64,000 nucleotides of DNA. Source: Hybos culiciformis. Lineage: Eukaryota > Arthropoda > Insecta > Diptera > Hybotidae. The DNA is taken from assembly GCA_964007475.1 (NCBI GenBank), contig OZ023274.1, forward strand, positions 82,843,303 through 82,907,302, written 5' to 3'. The notes beneath the pieces were generated by a model, which was not told where the DNA came from, made no database searches, and worked only from the letters and a program-made list of their open reading frames with translations. The translations under genes and the position numbers were made by a program. Shown here piece by piece: positions 49,127-63,792 of the stretch; the first letter of the stretch is position 1; each line of letters starts with the position of its first letter.

Positions 49127-52100
49127 GTATATAAATAATTATCATATGAAAACATATATTAAGAAGTTGAAGTATACGAACTATTTTATTAAACTCTTTC
49201 AGATATAGTTAAGTTGAATTCGAGGGTAAATCGGTCAAATCGGGGTAAATTATATAAATAGTTTCCCAACATAAAATTATTTATTATTAAAAGAATATGA
49301 GTAAACTTTAAGTTGTTTTATTTTTATTGAATTAATTTAATTTTGAAAAAAATTATTTAATAAAGTATTAATAAAAAATTTATAAAATCATATGTTCTAA
49401 GAAAAGTTTCGTAAGAAAATAAAATTAACTTAATAATTGAAGAGATATCTCGAGAGTTATTTAATTTGAAATATTAAAAATTCAGTTATCGCCGAGAGCG
49501 GATTATCTTTTTATTTTATTACTAAAGTTATATATAGATAAAAACAACATTTATTATGATTTTGAACTTAATATTAACATAAGGTTTATTAATTAATTAA
49601 GAATAATTAAATTATAATTAAATTAAGTATAGTCTTTATTGATACTTATTGGTAAGTATTTCAAGGAAAATACGATAACTAAGTAAATAATTTTGAGTAT
49701 ATCAAAATGACGTGCAAAACCCACTGACTTTAGAAATTAGCTTTAAGCTTTCATTTAAATATTAAAAATATGATTTTATAATAAACATATATAAAGGATA
49801 ACTTACATTTTTATTTTTAATTTTTATTAATTAAGCAAAAGCTATATTTATTTCAATGTAAATTGAAACTTAAGGTCATTAAATTGTGATAATTTTCATA
49901 ATGTCAATCATATACTTAATTAAGCTTTCCTGATATGCGCATATTTTATTTCCTAAGTTTCAGAATTTTTGCTTTGATCAGGTCAAAAAAAAAAACGAAA
50001 TTTAAATATAAAAATAAAAATTATTGATTACTTTGTAAAAAATAAATAAATTATTGCACAAAAAATTTATTAATAAGTAAGTTCATTTTTATTCGTTTTT
50101 ATTCGAAAAATAATTTTTTCTTGTATTCACAACCACAATACATGTGATATTTTAAATATATTATAAAAATTTAAATTTTTTTTGAATTAAAATCTGATTA
50201 ATTATCAGTTTTGATTTTTGTTTTTTTTTTTTTTGTGAATATGGAAGCAATTTTGGTATTATACTCAAGAATTAACTTACTAATTCTATTTATTAATTTG
50301 TAAAATATACAATCATTTTAGTTACAAACGTTTTGTCTGCTTATTTCTAATATGTATGTATTAGTTTATCTTTTAAAACTGCTAATTAAGAAATAATATA
50401 AAGTAATAGTTTTGTTCGGTTTTTTTTTTCCAAATTTGATTTCCGTTTGCATATCTTTCACGAGCTATAAAAGTTAATGCGAGTTCTAGAGAGCTTGACA
50501 AATATTAAAAAAATTCACTTTATTTTTACTTATAGTTTTCCAATCAAATATATGTACATTCAATGTATATTTCTTTATTAAATCATATATAACTACTAAC
50601 TTAATATTTTTCAAGTTTATAACAATTGAAAATACGTTTTGATTTTTGACAAGAGGGTTAGACCTCTATGAAAATTTATAAGTACTTATTTTTAGATAAA
50701 TTTATATTTCTTCTTCTATATCTGTATATATTTTATAAACTTAAGTATAAGTAGTTCACGTAAAGAATACATAATTTATATAGAATTATTATCTATGTAC
50801 AGAGATAAAAAACACTTTTTGGAAATTCAAAACTTGTATTGTTTTTGCTCTTTATGAATTTTATTAAATGACATTTTAAGTGACAAGAGCAACAAATAAA
50901 AGGAAATATTCTATAGTTATCTGTGTAAAGTTGAATTTTGTGAAAAGAAATGAACTCTTAAGCATATTATTATCTTATATTATATATATAATATAGGTGC
51001 ATACATACTTTATGTACATTGAGATAATATTTTCTACGGACATAACATTGGTATACCCAAATAATAAGTAAGGTACATGAAGAAACTGTATAATTGTGAT
51101 GAAATAATATACATAAAGTAAGTATAAGAACTTATACAAAACTCCTTTTGTTGTACATATTGATTAGTTTATTTCGGAAATCTTATCACAGAAAATGTTA
51201 TGTTTTTAACATATAAATTATTATGTTTGTGAAGTTTTTTATATAGTTACATATAGGTTTTGATATAAAATAAAATTATGTGTACATACTTAACTAATTA
51301 TTCTGTTTGATAAATATATTCTTAATGAATATACAAATACATATGAGTTTAAATGAAATATGCCAATAAGAAATTGGTAAAAGTCACGATCGTTGAATGC
51401 ATAAAGTCTATATTTGATCAAGTATATTTAGAAATTTCTGTATTAGATTATAAAATAATAAAATCTTTTCTTTTTATAAATAAATCTGATACATAAAGCA
51501 TTAAATTTTTTGAAAAAAATAACCATGAAATTTATGTTTTATTACTAATTATTACTTTATTACTACTGCTTCATAAACAATTAAAATTGTAAACCTTCTT
51601 ATTTCAATTAATTTTGATTGAATTGTTGTATACAAAGAATCACTTCAAATAGTTTGAGATATCTCAATAAATGTCTGAATATACATTTTTACAGATTGTG
51701 ATGGGTTTTTCTTGGAGTTTCGAGATATTTTAAGACATACTTATACGTTAAGATATTAAATTAATTAGCACTTATGAAAAAAAAAATTAAAGCATATTTA
51801 TAATTAATTTGGAATATTAGGAGAACTGAAGAACCATGATATAAATTTCAAGCTCAGATAAGTTTACTTACATAAAAAATATGTATAAAGAGATAAAATT
51901 GTAGGTACTAATTTTTACTTATGCATGGGATACATCAGATTTTAATCTTATATAGGCTTGAATTAAGAAGTATTTTTGAAATTATTTGGATTGAAATAAA
52001 AAAAGTTGGATAAATGGAATAATCAATGTATCATTATTTATAACATTTTCAGACATACTCTTGTTAAATCCTTTTCAAGAATTCAACGAAGCATTTGTAA

Positions 52101-54602
52101 ATTAAAAATAGTGTTATGTCATTCTTTATTTTTTTTTATTTTTGTTTACCTAAAAGAAGTCAGTATATATTATAATTATATACATGTAAATAAACGTTAT
52201 ATTCAATATATATATATAATGTAACTCAATATATACCGATCTACATACATTTCAATATTATACAGTTCAGTATAATTATATTGTTTTCTTTGTATTAGGC
52301 AAATTTGAAAGCACTTGTGAATCTAGAAGCATAAAAAAAAAATTCCCAAGGACATCAAACCGTTGAATGTCCTTAAATTTTTTTTATTTTTTTTTTATAT
52401 ATATTAAGTATACATAAGTACTTATTTGATAATAAAGTTATACCCTTATATAATTAAAATGAGAATGTAAGGTATAATTTTCAAGGATTGTATATTAATG
52501 CGGGTATATTTTCGTTTTGTATTATTAATATTTAAATAAGTAAAAAAAAAAAAAAAAAAAAACAAAAACATTCAAAAAATTAAACATAAAGAACATTCAG
52601 AGTTTTTGAGGCGCAATATCGGGAACCATTTTTTTTTTTGTCAAATACTTAAATGTAATATAATAAGTAGGTACTATTCTTTATTTTCAACCAAAATTAA
52701 TGCAATTTCTTTGATCATAAGCGTGTTTAAAGGAAACCAATTTAATTTTTTTTTGTTGAATAAAATATTTTTTATATTTTATAATATTTCTTATTTAAAT
52801 ATTCTATGTTTATTTATGAATAAGTAGGCACTTAATTAATTTTTTATTTATTCTCTTGTGTACTTAAGTTATTACTTAATAATACTTACTTAAAGGTATT
52901 CAAGTTAAGACTTCTAAATGGTTATTATTGGTATCAAAATATTTTTAAAATAAAATATTAGTTTTTATCAAGATTTGCATCGTTAAAGTATTGAAATATA
53001 GTATTTTTAAGACATCACGGAAGTGGTTAGGTTTCGATGCCCGTCTTTCGTAACAGCTGAAAATCTTTGTGGTATTTTAAATTCACATACATACTTAGTT
53101 TGATTTATGAATTGTATGTATTTATTTTGTAAGTTTCTTAGTTAGTATTTAAAAGCCAATTTCAGTATAACTAAGTATAATGTAAACTACTAACTACAAA
53201 CTTACGCATTATAACTAAATATTATCATATATTTATTAAAGATAGTTATTTGATCGCCTTAAAATACAATGAAATAAAAAATAAAAGGATAATATACTTA
53301 CCAAAGGTTTCTGCAATAGATTTCTAACACATAAAGTCTAAAGCACTTATATAATATACCTAAATTCGATAAAAATTTTTGCATGATACTCGTAAAATTT
53401 TTATTGCGTAGAAGTTATTTTATTATTTCTTCCTTTCAAGTTTTTTTTATTATTTTATCAGAGGGCAAACAAAAAAAGGAGAAGAAGATATTATGTACAT
53501 TATATACGTTTATATAACAAGATATACTTACATTTAATAGTTAAAGAATCATATTTTTTTTTTGTCTTTTAGTTAGGAGGTATTAAGCATACTTGAAGGT
53601 CAATACAATATTATTCGTTTATTTGGACAAGAAGAAAATTTTGGGGGTAAAAATAAAATTAATGTGCCAGTTAATATAATACTAAAAATACTATAATAAA
53701 TATTTTTAAATAATGTAATTTTTTTTTATACTCAAATAAAATTTGAAGAACTAATAAAAAATTAATTAGAAATATTATTAAGAATTTATTGAATTTATAC
53801 GTGAAAATGTTAGAGGGAAGTCTTAACAACATATTGAAATAGATTAAGTTATAATGTGTATGTTAACTAATGGTGGAATTAAAATAGTAATCTTAAAAGT
53901 TAAGCTTCCGGTTATTATATAGAAGTTATGTTATCTGTTGTCTACTCTTTTAGATATTTATGAGCGAACAATCTCATGTTTGAAAGTTGATTCTTTTACT
54001 GTTGGACGATTAGTTGAAATAAGAGTGGTAGCCACGTTAGAAATTCATTTGGAGTGCTAAATCGTCAGCGAAATAAGTGTTAAATTTCAATAAAGTTCTT
54101 TTATGTTCTATGCATGTTTGTATGTTAGTTATATATTATATTTTTATCGATTTTGAATGACAGAAAAAAAGGTTAATACTTACGTTTTTATTTATTTTAA
54201 AACTAATTAGTATTTAGAAATTAAGTTTAATTATCGAATTTTGATTAAAATTTGGTACTTACATATGCATTTTTCCAAAGTAGTTACAATAATTTTCATC
54301 GAAATCGAAAATAAATTTTGAATAGCATAATAAACTTTTATAAAAAGTTTTTACTATCAAAAATACTGCTGAGATAATATTAATTTAATGTTTTTCCTGT
54401 CAAAAAGAAGTGGTGGTAAAAATATTAATTGAATTTTTATTTAAAATTTAAATTCAAAAATTATGAACATTATATTATACAATATATATGATCGTACGTG
54501 TATAATACGTGTACAACAATGTACCGGTTCCCTATCTATATTCAATTCCAATTTATGGGAATAAAAAGCTGGAACTTATACATACTTATTTAATATGTAT
54601 TA
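49127..54602. other. Gene-free AT-rich stretch
   Basis: No exon, RNA gene or clear transposon recognised. It includes A and T runs (52542-52560) and frequent TACTTA/TAAGTA and ATATAT words. Confidence 0.5.
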
Positions 54603-54774
54603 CAGTGAAACCTGCCTAAGACGGAACCGCAACGGACCGGAAAATAATTCCGTCTTAGGCAGTTCCGTCTTACACGGGTTGATTTGAAAGGAAAAATCAA
54701 AAATCAAAAAAAAAAAGTTCCGTCTTATACAGGTTTCCGCCTTATACAGTTTCCGTCTTAGACAGGTTTCACTG
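54603..54774. mobile_element. Small TIR element with CAGTGAAACCTG ends and TA target sites
   Basis: 172 bp from CAGTGAAACCTGCCTAAGAC to its inverse GTCTTAGACAGGTTTCACTG, flanked by TA on both sides. Inner copies of TTCCGTCTTA repeat the terminal motif. Features fit a pogo/Tc1-mariner-type MITE; assignment by ends only. Confidence 0.88.
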
Positions 54775-57700
54775 TATTAATTTATTTGTTTCAAAGATTT
54801 TAACGTTTTTCTTTCCGCCAAGAATTGTACAATTTTTTGTGTTATAAGAAAAATATTTAGCGAATAATATACAGTTATTTATTATATACTATGTTCTTTT
54901 GTATAGCTAAGCTTTTACATATATTATATGTTGTGCCGATGTGCATATGTTTATTATGCAAAATTCTCTAATTTATTTTCTAGATATTATGGTAATAAAA
55001 AAAAATTAAAATAAATGAAAATTTTAATTAATTTTTTTTTTTAAATTTTAACAGTAGAGTGTGTGGTTTTTTTTTTTTTTTGCAATCATAAAACACTTTT
55101 ATTTTAAGTATTTCATTCTATATGTAGTTTCGTAGCACCAAAATAAAATGGAAACAAAAAAGAAGAAATTTTATGGTTCGATTCAGTAACATCGTTTTAT
55201 TTAAGAAAAAGAATGAGCTAACAAGGATATAAATAAAGTGAACAAATAATAAACATAATGTTGTTCGTACGTGATGTGGTCAGAGTAATGTTTTTCCATA
55301 CATGTTTTTCTATATGCGCTATATAAGTGTATATAGGATTTTTATTTATTTTTTTGTTGCCTAATATGAACATAAAATTTTTATACATACGCACACACAG
55401 GGTTTGGATTTTTTGATAGTAATGTTTTAGTATAGTTTTAAAAAATTAGATTTTAGGTAAACTCGGGTAAAGCTAAATTTAGGAAAAACTGTTATAATTT
55501 TATAGCTTTTAATAAATTTAAATAATTTAAAAAACGTTCTGATTGTCTTGGAATTGAGTGCTTATAAAATTGCGTAAAAAATTAGCTCAAGCTTATAAAA
55601 AATTAAATTTGGGCTGATTTTTTGCTCAATTTTGTAAGCCCTTAATTCTTTCAATTCTTAGTATAAGTTGATAGTAAATAATGTAGTCTGAAAATAATTA
55701 TTTATTTATGATATCTACTGCTTAATTATTATCCGAGAATATTTTTACTTAAAATTACTGAAATATAAATGAATTGGACGTGTCAAGCTAAGGTCTAATC
55801 ATTAATCATTATTACGTAAAGTAAAAATAATAGCAATAGATTTCATAAGTTTCCGGTGTGAATATAAACAATTTTTGTTTTCAGATGGGTGGTAAACTAC
55901 AAAATAAATAGGCAAAAATATGTATTAAAACTTGAAAATAGCTTAAATGGTAACAGGTCTAGAATCATATTATCATATTATTTTAAATTTAAAGTAATCA
56001 CCTTACCTGTCAAATATGATAAAAATTATTTTTACTAAAATTTCCAGTACGGGAAAGCGAGGGGAAATTATTAGTTTACCAATATTAGATCACACCGCAA
56101 TAAAATTAAATTAAGATTTAAAAAAAAAAACCGAGCCCTATTAATGAGTGTTATAAAATCAAGAATAAAAAAAAAATACATAAAAATATTATTTAAAAAA
56201 TTTCCTACGTATTTTCATTGAAATATTTATTATTATTGTTGATAAAAATAAATTATTTCTTTTTTATAAATATATTAATATACTTATATGTATAAAAATC
56301 TCTCTCTATGTTATAATTGCATTAAAAATAAATCCATCATTCAGAAAAGCTTTTTGTTTACTTTGAAAAATATACTTATAATTTTTTTGTCTCTTATTTT
56401 GATTGCCCCAGATTGAGAATCTTATGTAAGTAGACAGGATTTCAGGGGATCGCAGATCTTATATAAAAATGTGGTAAAATTGTTTCAACAAATAAAAAAT
56501 TCAAATATTTTTATTCTCGAGATTTTGAAAAAAAAAACATGTACCTACACATATATTTTCAATAACAAAAATCTTTATTTAAAATAAAAACAAAAATTCT
56601 AAAGAAAATAATATTTTGACAAAAGAATTTCGGACTTATTTCATTACTTAGTGTTGTTGACGATGAGATTTTCTTGAAATGGTGCAATAACATTTTAACA
56701 TTAAGTCAGTCGTCAGCCTGTTTATTAAGTTTTTAAGTGTATCAAGTGAATAATTTAATTCAAAATCAAATTGATTATATGGAAATATTATAATAAAATT
56801 AAATCCTTTTTATATACAAATTTTTGCAAAATAGATGATATAGTTTTTGTCGTTTTCCTACATAACAGTGATTCCGAAAGCTGTTTTTACGGATAGCAGA
56901 TATGCTTTGGATCTACTGAGCGATCAGTGGGAAATTAGAATTATTTCCGAGATTTATGGATCCATATGAAAGATGGAAAAGTCTAATTTAAAGTAGATAA
57001 TTGTGACACCCATTATTATTAAATGAGAAGTTAGTTAAAAATAATTACTATGAAAGAATGTTCAACTATTAAAATCTATTTTGTTATAAAAAAGACTTCT
57101 TTTTAAGATGCAAAAATTTGCTAAAAATTATTCAAATTTGTTTAGTTATTATTGTTTTGCATTTACCATTTTAAATGAAGTTTTTGACAATCAACAATTT
57201 AATCATTGCTCTAAGTTTTGTGGTTGAGGTTACACGATGACCCATTAAAATTATAATTAATTTCACTTGGGGATTTATGGTCAGGAAAATTAAGCTATAT
57301 AAGAAGTATGAGAATTTGTCGGCAAAATAAGGATATGGAAACTACTCTCGTACAACATATGGCCAACAAGAATTATGTAGGCTTGTGTTATTTTCAAAAT
57401 AATTATCATAAAAACTTGGTTATATAATGTAGGATTTGTAGGAGTAGGTAGTTGGTTGCTTAGTTATTCGTTTTAATTTTAATTTAGGTTTTCTGAGATT
57501 TTTTCTGTATATAAATTTCTCGAGAAATATTCCCGAAGGTGGTTCCGTCAATTATTTTAAATCAAATAAATATGTATCGAATCAACTTTTTTGAGAAAAG
57601 AATATGAAATTATTATTTTTGGATTGGACCGAATATTTTTTTTTATATTTATTTGGTTGGAAAATAATGTTTTAAAAGTAATAAAATGTAATACTTTGTA

Positions 57701-60671
57701 ATTCTTTGAACTAATTTGCTAATTTGTTTTTTTTTTCCAAATTTTATTTCTTTCTAAATTTAACTAAACAATCAAGGATTATAATTTATGCTTCATGGTT
57801 TTTTTTGTTTGAAGCAAAAGTTTTGTAATTTTTCAAATGATTATAAAAATGTTTCTATATGCCACTTTAACTATATACATATATGCGAATTTATTAGTAT
57901 ATGCATTGTAACAGTATAAGTATATGTTGGAAAAATTAATTTTTCAAAGCAAATAAATCATTTTATTTCTTTATGTATAATTTAGCCTTTTCTCTAAAAA
58001 AAACTACGCAAGTAGTTATAACCACTTGAATATTCATTTTAGTTTTTTTTTTAAGTTCTTGAATTTTGGCTTTGAAATTTGGCACTTGTGGTTTCTATCA
58101 TTATAAAGTGTAGCATAAATAGAATAGAACATGGAATTCAAGTAAAATTTTTGTTAATTGCAATTTTTTTTTTTTAGAATTTGTTTTATAAGAAATGTAA
58201 TTTATAATGAAAAATTAAATTAATTGAAATATTTCTACTTATATAAAATATAATTATTCTTGTTAGTTTTTTTGGAATCTCGTAATCAAAACGTATGCTT
58301 TGCAAACTGTTGTTACACGACAAGTAAGCTGTATTTCCATATAACTTTTCTAACTGAAGCCTTATCACGTCATGTAAATTATTATGACATTTTGTATAAA
58401 TGTTGATATGAGACAACAGTTTGTCTGAAAGCAGAGGTATCAAGTAGTAGCCATCACTGGCCATCACTAATATTATTTTATGTATAACAGATTCGTTATC
58501 TTAAAAACTGACATAACAATATGACAGGATTATTCTTATATATATGTATAAATAAACAGGAAAATTCTAATCCTATGGAAGATTTTTTATAATATGTTCT
58601 TAGGACCGGCACTGTTGTGGTTGTTATATATATTTAAGTTTTTACATACATATATTTTAATTTTATGTTTTTATTTCCTGCTTAGTGGATACATACGATA
58701 AAAACTTTATTAAATTTTTTTACTCACTTTATATCTTCTTATATTGTTTTTCTTATGACATAATATTTGTTTATGAACTTTTTTTTTTTTTTTTTAATAA
58801 TAACCCGAAATAAAAATAATATTTCCTTACTTTTTATAATTTTTTAAACTTTTTATTGGATTTTCGTTGTTTTTTTTTTTTTTTCCTATTCGATATAAAA
58901 TTAATGTAAAAAAAAGAAAAAAAATTATTGATTTTATTGTAAACAAAATATGTATATAATAAACTCACAAAATAAATTATTCAACTTTTTTTCTGGTTAA
59001 GATTATATACATATCGTCGGCGAAACATGCAGAGTGAGAAAGTCCAAAAATTGTAATTTTTGAATATAAACGAAAAACATTTCAATTAAAAAAAAATAAA
59101 TGTATATAAAAATTTTATTTTTGATGATTTTATATTATGATACACAATTGATTTAATTGATTTGACCGAGCTTAAAAAAACCGACAAATCAGTAGTTATA
59201 ATATTAAAATCAAAATCGATGAAAATCAATTCTAAATACACTCTGCGATTTAAAGCGGTGATATATAGAGGGCAATGTTCATATTATCGGCACCGATTTA
59301 TTTTATTCCATGTCTAGAAAATAATATGAATCGACGATACGGTAAGATAAGATACATACGTGCTATAAGTATATCTATATTTTAATAATTTATGTATTTT
59401 TGTTCATGTACTGCACACACACACTTATTTGTATACATTTGTTTCCTAAAAAAGATACAGAAACCACTTAGAATTTACGTCATTTTAAGTTAAATGGACA
59501 GTAAAAATAAAAATTTGTTTTTCTAACTTTTTTTTTTAATTTTTGTGCATCTATATTTATTAAAAATGTCCAGACAATCAATTTAAATTAAAATACAAGT
59601 TAGTTTTGATAAATTATTTTGATTAAAACCGAAAAATTTCTAAAGTGGTCTGTTAATTTACTTGTTATAACACTATAGCACTTTAGCGCGAAATCCAGTA
59701 TTAGATATTATGATTAGGCGCTGCCAGAGTTTTATTAGAGCCGGAGCAACAAATATTTCAAGATCCAACATCTCCGCAATTTGAAAAAATGAACTAATTT
59801 ATAAATTAAAAAAAATCTGTCTTAAAATTAATTCACATTAGCATTAACTATATATTAAGTTCATAAGCTAGCATAGTTTTCTATAATAACAGATTTAAAC
59901 ACACGTAATTTCAAGTTTCACTTGTTGAACTTAAATTCACACTACAACATCGTTTTAATATCAAACTTGACTTTATATAAATCAACTTTAAAACTAGAAA
60001 TCAACTTTAAAATCGAATATTTTCTATTCTTTTTTTCGATTACTTAATTAATTCAATAATAAAAAAAGTTCAATGCATTATTAAAAAAATTAATTTTTTA
60101 ATCTCAATATATTTTTTCGACGTTGAGTATAATACGGCTGATATACGACGATGACTGTTAAGAAAATTAGCTAGGAAAAGTTTGATTAAAATTGTAGATA
60201 AAAGATTGAATAAATGTTTTTGATCTTTTTTTTTTTTATTTCTGTATAAGAATAATATGAAAAAAAAAAAAAAAATTAATTTTTAATTGAGAATTTCTAC
60301 GCTAACAAATTTTTTTTTGCACCACACACATCAAAAACATAAACCTGTTGTATTTCATTAAAATTACCCTCAAAATAAAATCTATTTTTGAAAAAGTTTT
60401 GGTATAAGAAAAAAATAAAATAAAAAATAAAAATAAATAAAGATAGAAATATTATTATTATGCTTATTTTTCGTAAAAAAAAAAAATTTATCAATAAAAT
60501 ATATTCTTGTAATTCTTTGAATCGAAAAATAATTATTTTGGGTGCATGCAAAGTTGATACTTTTTAATATGAAAAATTATTTATTGGAAAATGGCAAGAT
60601 ACGGTGCTTAAGTCTTATTCACATTTGGCAAGTAATTTAGTCGAGTGACGAGTAACTAAACGTGTAAAAAT
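54775..60671. other. Gene-free AT-rich stretch
   Basis: Nothing coding was supported. Slightly less AT-rich islets near 56850-56960 and 59250-59340 show no ORF or splice context that I trust. Short CA run near 59410. Confidence 0.5.
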
Positions 60672-61380
60672 ACAAGAGCTGTCATGGGATACCCGATTGG
60701 AACGTAGTTTCTTTGCGTACATATAAGTAATTTTCATTTTCAATCAATTCAAAATTTAATTAATTTAAAAAGAAACTTTAAAAAAATCAACAAGTTATCG
60801 TTATACGAGCCCTGCATTATAATACCTCGAACAGGCCCAAAAAGTTATCTCGAATAGGCCCAAAAAGCTAAAATTAACTACTCCCAGATGCCCTTCAAAT
60901 AGCATCTTTCGAAAATTTCTCCGATACCTAAAAAAAAAGTTGAAAAAGTAGACTTTTGAAAAATAATTTTTTTCACAAACATTTCCCTTAAAAAAAACAT
61001 ACAAAATTTTTATTTACATTGAAATTAGTATGAAAATTTAAATTTTATTTGAACTATAAAATATTAATTAGGTAATAATAAAAAGTTAATATTTTCTAAA
61101 TATTTTATTAATATTTTATGAAATTAAATAAAATTTAAGTTTATCAATTTTCATACAAATTTCAATAAAAATTGTTACTATTTGCCCCCAGAGAAACTGT
61201 TTGAACATTTTATCAAGTCAATTTAAAATGCGACGGCCTCGTATTCATTATTTATTTTGATTTTTTTTGACATATATTTTTTTTGTTTCATATGTTTCAT
61301 ATGTTTAGCGACACTTTAGTGTTGAAGTTTCCAGCAAATTTTACCACAAGAGCGCTTGTTGAGGAACTAACGTTCCAACA
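60672..61380 (-). mobile_element. Second copy of the TTGGAAC..GTTCCAA element
   Basis: Reverse complement relative to 3373-3983. It begins ACAAGAGCTGTCATGGGATA, then TTGGAACGTAGTTTCTTT. It ends with the complement of GTGTCGCTAAACATATG, CCACAAGAGCGCTTG and AACGTTCCAACA. The interior near 60720-60750 also matches the other copy (AAGTAATTTTCATTTTCAAT). Length about 0.7 kb against 0.6 kb, so internal indels exist. Confidence 0.8.
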
Positions 61381-63792
61381 ACATTTTAGTCGACTAAATA
61401 CTGACTAAATACTGAATAGAACTACATCACTATCGACTAAACAAGTAGATTAAACACTTTATTTAGAAAACTTTAAATTGTTTTTGTAGAGTTGGAACTG
61501 GTTAATATGGTCCTTAATTAAAATTCCTTTAATTCTAATTAGACCATCTCTAATTAGATCAACACACGAGAATAAAAATGAACTTTCTTATATTATGTGA
61601 AATATAAACAATACTTTGTCCTTTCGCAAAATAAGTTAATGATAAAAATAATATTAATATTATAAAAATATTGCAAAAAAAAAAATAAAGTTTGAAAAAG
61701 TTAGACTTTGAAGGTAAAACATAAAGCTATTACATTGATTCCCTGGGAATTCCTTTTTAATAAAAGAATGAAAATTAGGAAAATAATGCATAAAAAGAAA
61801 AACTTTATCTACATTTTTTTCTTAAAAATTTTCTTTTTAGCCTTTTTTATTTCATAACATCAACTTAAAGATTATTATGCCAAAGTTGAAAAAGGAATAT
61901 AATATAACTTTTAATAGAAGGTGTATACATATATATATGTATATAGATAAATTTTTAACTTTTTAATTTTTTATTCTTTTTTTTCGTTTTTTTTTAATAT
62001 ATGCACAAGCACATGTAATATACGAATATGTACATAAATTATAAAAATATGAAATTAATTTCAAGATAGTTTCCATAGAAAAAGATGTAGGTATAATAAT
62101 ATTTGTAGGATATTTCTTAGAATACATTATTTATTAGTTATGTATACTCAGAATTTTTTCACCTACTCACTGAACAGTAAACACATCCAATAATCGAAAT
62201 AATTGGTTCAGATGAAAATAAATTTCAACCACCTCCAATATTATAAAATTAGTAAATCATTAAAGATGGAGCATGAATTAAGGTCCAATGCCTAGATTTT
62301 AATTATGACTTTAATTATAAATCTTGAGCTCAAGTAGGTATGCTCTTAATCACTTGTTCTGAGTTTGTTTTTCAATGTAATTAAGGAGTTCTCTTTAGCT
62401 TCTAAAGGTGAAAAGAAACACGTCAAGTATATATAAACAAATAAAGGTGAAAATCGAATTCATAGAATAACGACAATACTATATACCTACTGCTACTACA
62501 ACCACGACATCTCACCGTGGGACCTGTTTAATTAAAATGTTTTATAATATTTTTTATTTTTTTACATATTTTTTTTTAACTGAGTTGTTTAATGTTTATT
62601 TATGTTGAAAAAAAAAAATTCTTAATTAATTTTCCATTTTCATGACAGTAAAATATCATAAAAATAAACAAAAAATTTATCAAGCATAAAAAATTAATCG
62701 ATTTTAATTTTCTTTTACATTTTTTTTTTTCCCCCGAACATTTCAATGGGGAATTTTATGTTTCTATATTTTATTATATCATTTCTGGTCTTTAGTTTTG
62801 ATTTCCACAATTCAAAAAAAAAAAAAATTGCAGAAATAAAAAAATCCAATTTACAGGCGGTGGTGGTGGTGATTTAAAAATTAAACTGAATGAAAAAATG
62901 CACTAATAAAAGTTTTCATCATTTTGTTCTCATCATTTTTTTTTTTAAATACATAATATAAAATTGTTTTTGTACCATTAATTAATAAATTGATATATAA
63001 TTGTTTTTCTGCTTCAATAAATTAACAATATAAAATAAAATTAAAATATGCGATGTTTAATATAAATTTATTTAACGAAAAATCATTAAATTATTTTTTT
63101 TCGTTTTGTTATTTATTAAAATTGAAAAAAAAAAAACAATTATTAATATAATTCATGTTAGATTTAAAGCGCTTTTTTTGAATATTTTAAATTTAACTTA
63201 ATATTCATTTTCAGGAAAGTAAGAAGTAATTCCTTATAAATTTGTTGGTGATGGTTTGAATCTAATTTTGTTTCTTACATAAAAATCATAATACAAATAT
63301 TTTTTTTAGTTAAATTTAAGCCTATAAGTAATATAAAATCGAAAACATGCATTGTCTCAGAGTGGGAAATTTTCTTCAAAATATTTCCATAAGCTCATTT
63401 TTTCATGATTTTGTGTCCGAATTTCAGATATTCTGCTGTATTTAGTTGTTAGCCTCCTGAGCTAAAATTTCAGAAAAAAATATTCAGGGGTTTAGTCAAT
63501 ATCATCTCCCAAATAAGTGAAATGAATAGTAATTATTATAAAAATCAATTTTATTTGGATAAGAAGCATATTTTGAGAAGGTTTTTCGGGCCACACTGGG
63601 TCTTTATTTGAAATTAAAAAATTTTTTTTTCTTATTTTTTAGACAATTTGGCATTTTGATTTTATTTGATATCATCATTCTTCCACCAACTTTACGGTAA
63701 TGCTATCAATATTGAGATGTTAGTTTATCCTTCGGTTTTAAATTGAAAATTTTTCTTTCGTAAAAGTCAAAATTGAAACTACATAAATGCTG
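61381..63792. other. Gene-free AT-rich stretch
   Basis: No coding exon or named element recognised. A CTGCTACTACAACCACGACA islet occurs near 62489. A long pyrimidine tract (T10 then C5) lies at 62720-62734. Confidence 0.45.

Noticed and set aside
60297..61004. Two minus-strand frames rich in Phe
   Set aside because: Low-complexity translation of T-runs; the second overlaps the dispersed repeat at 60672-61380.
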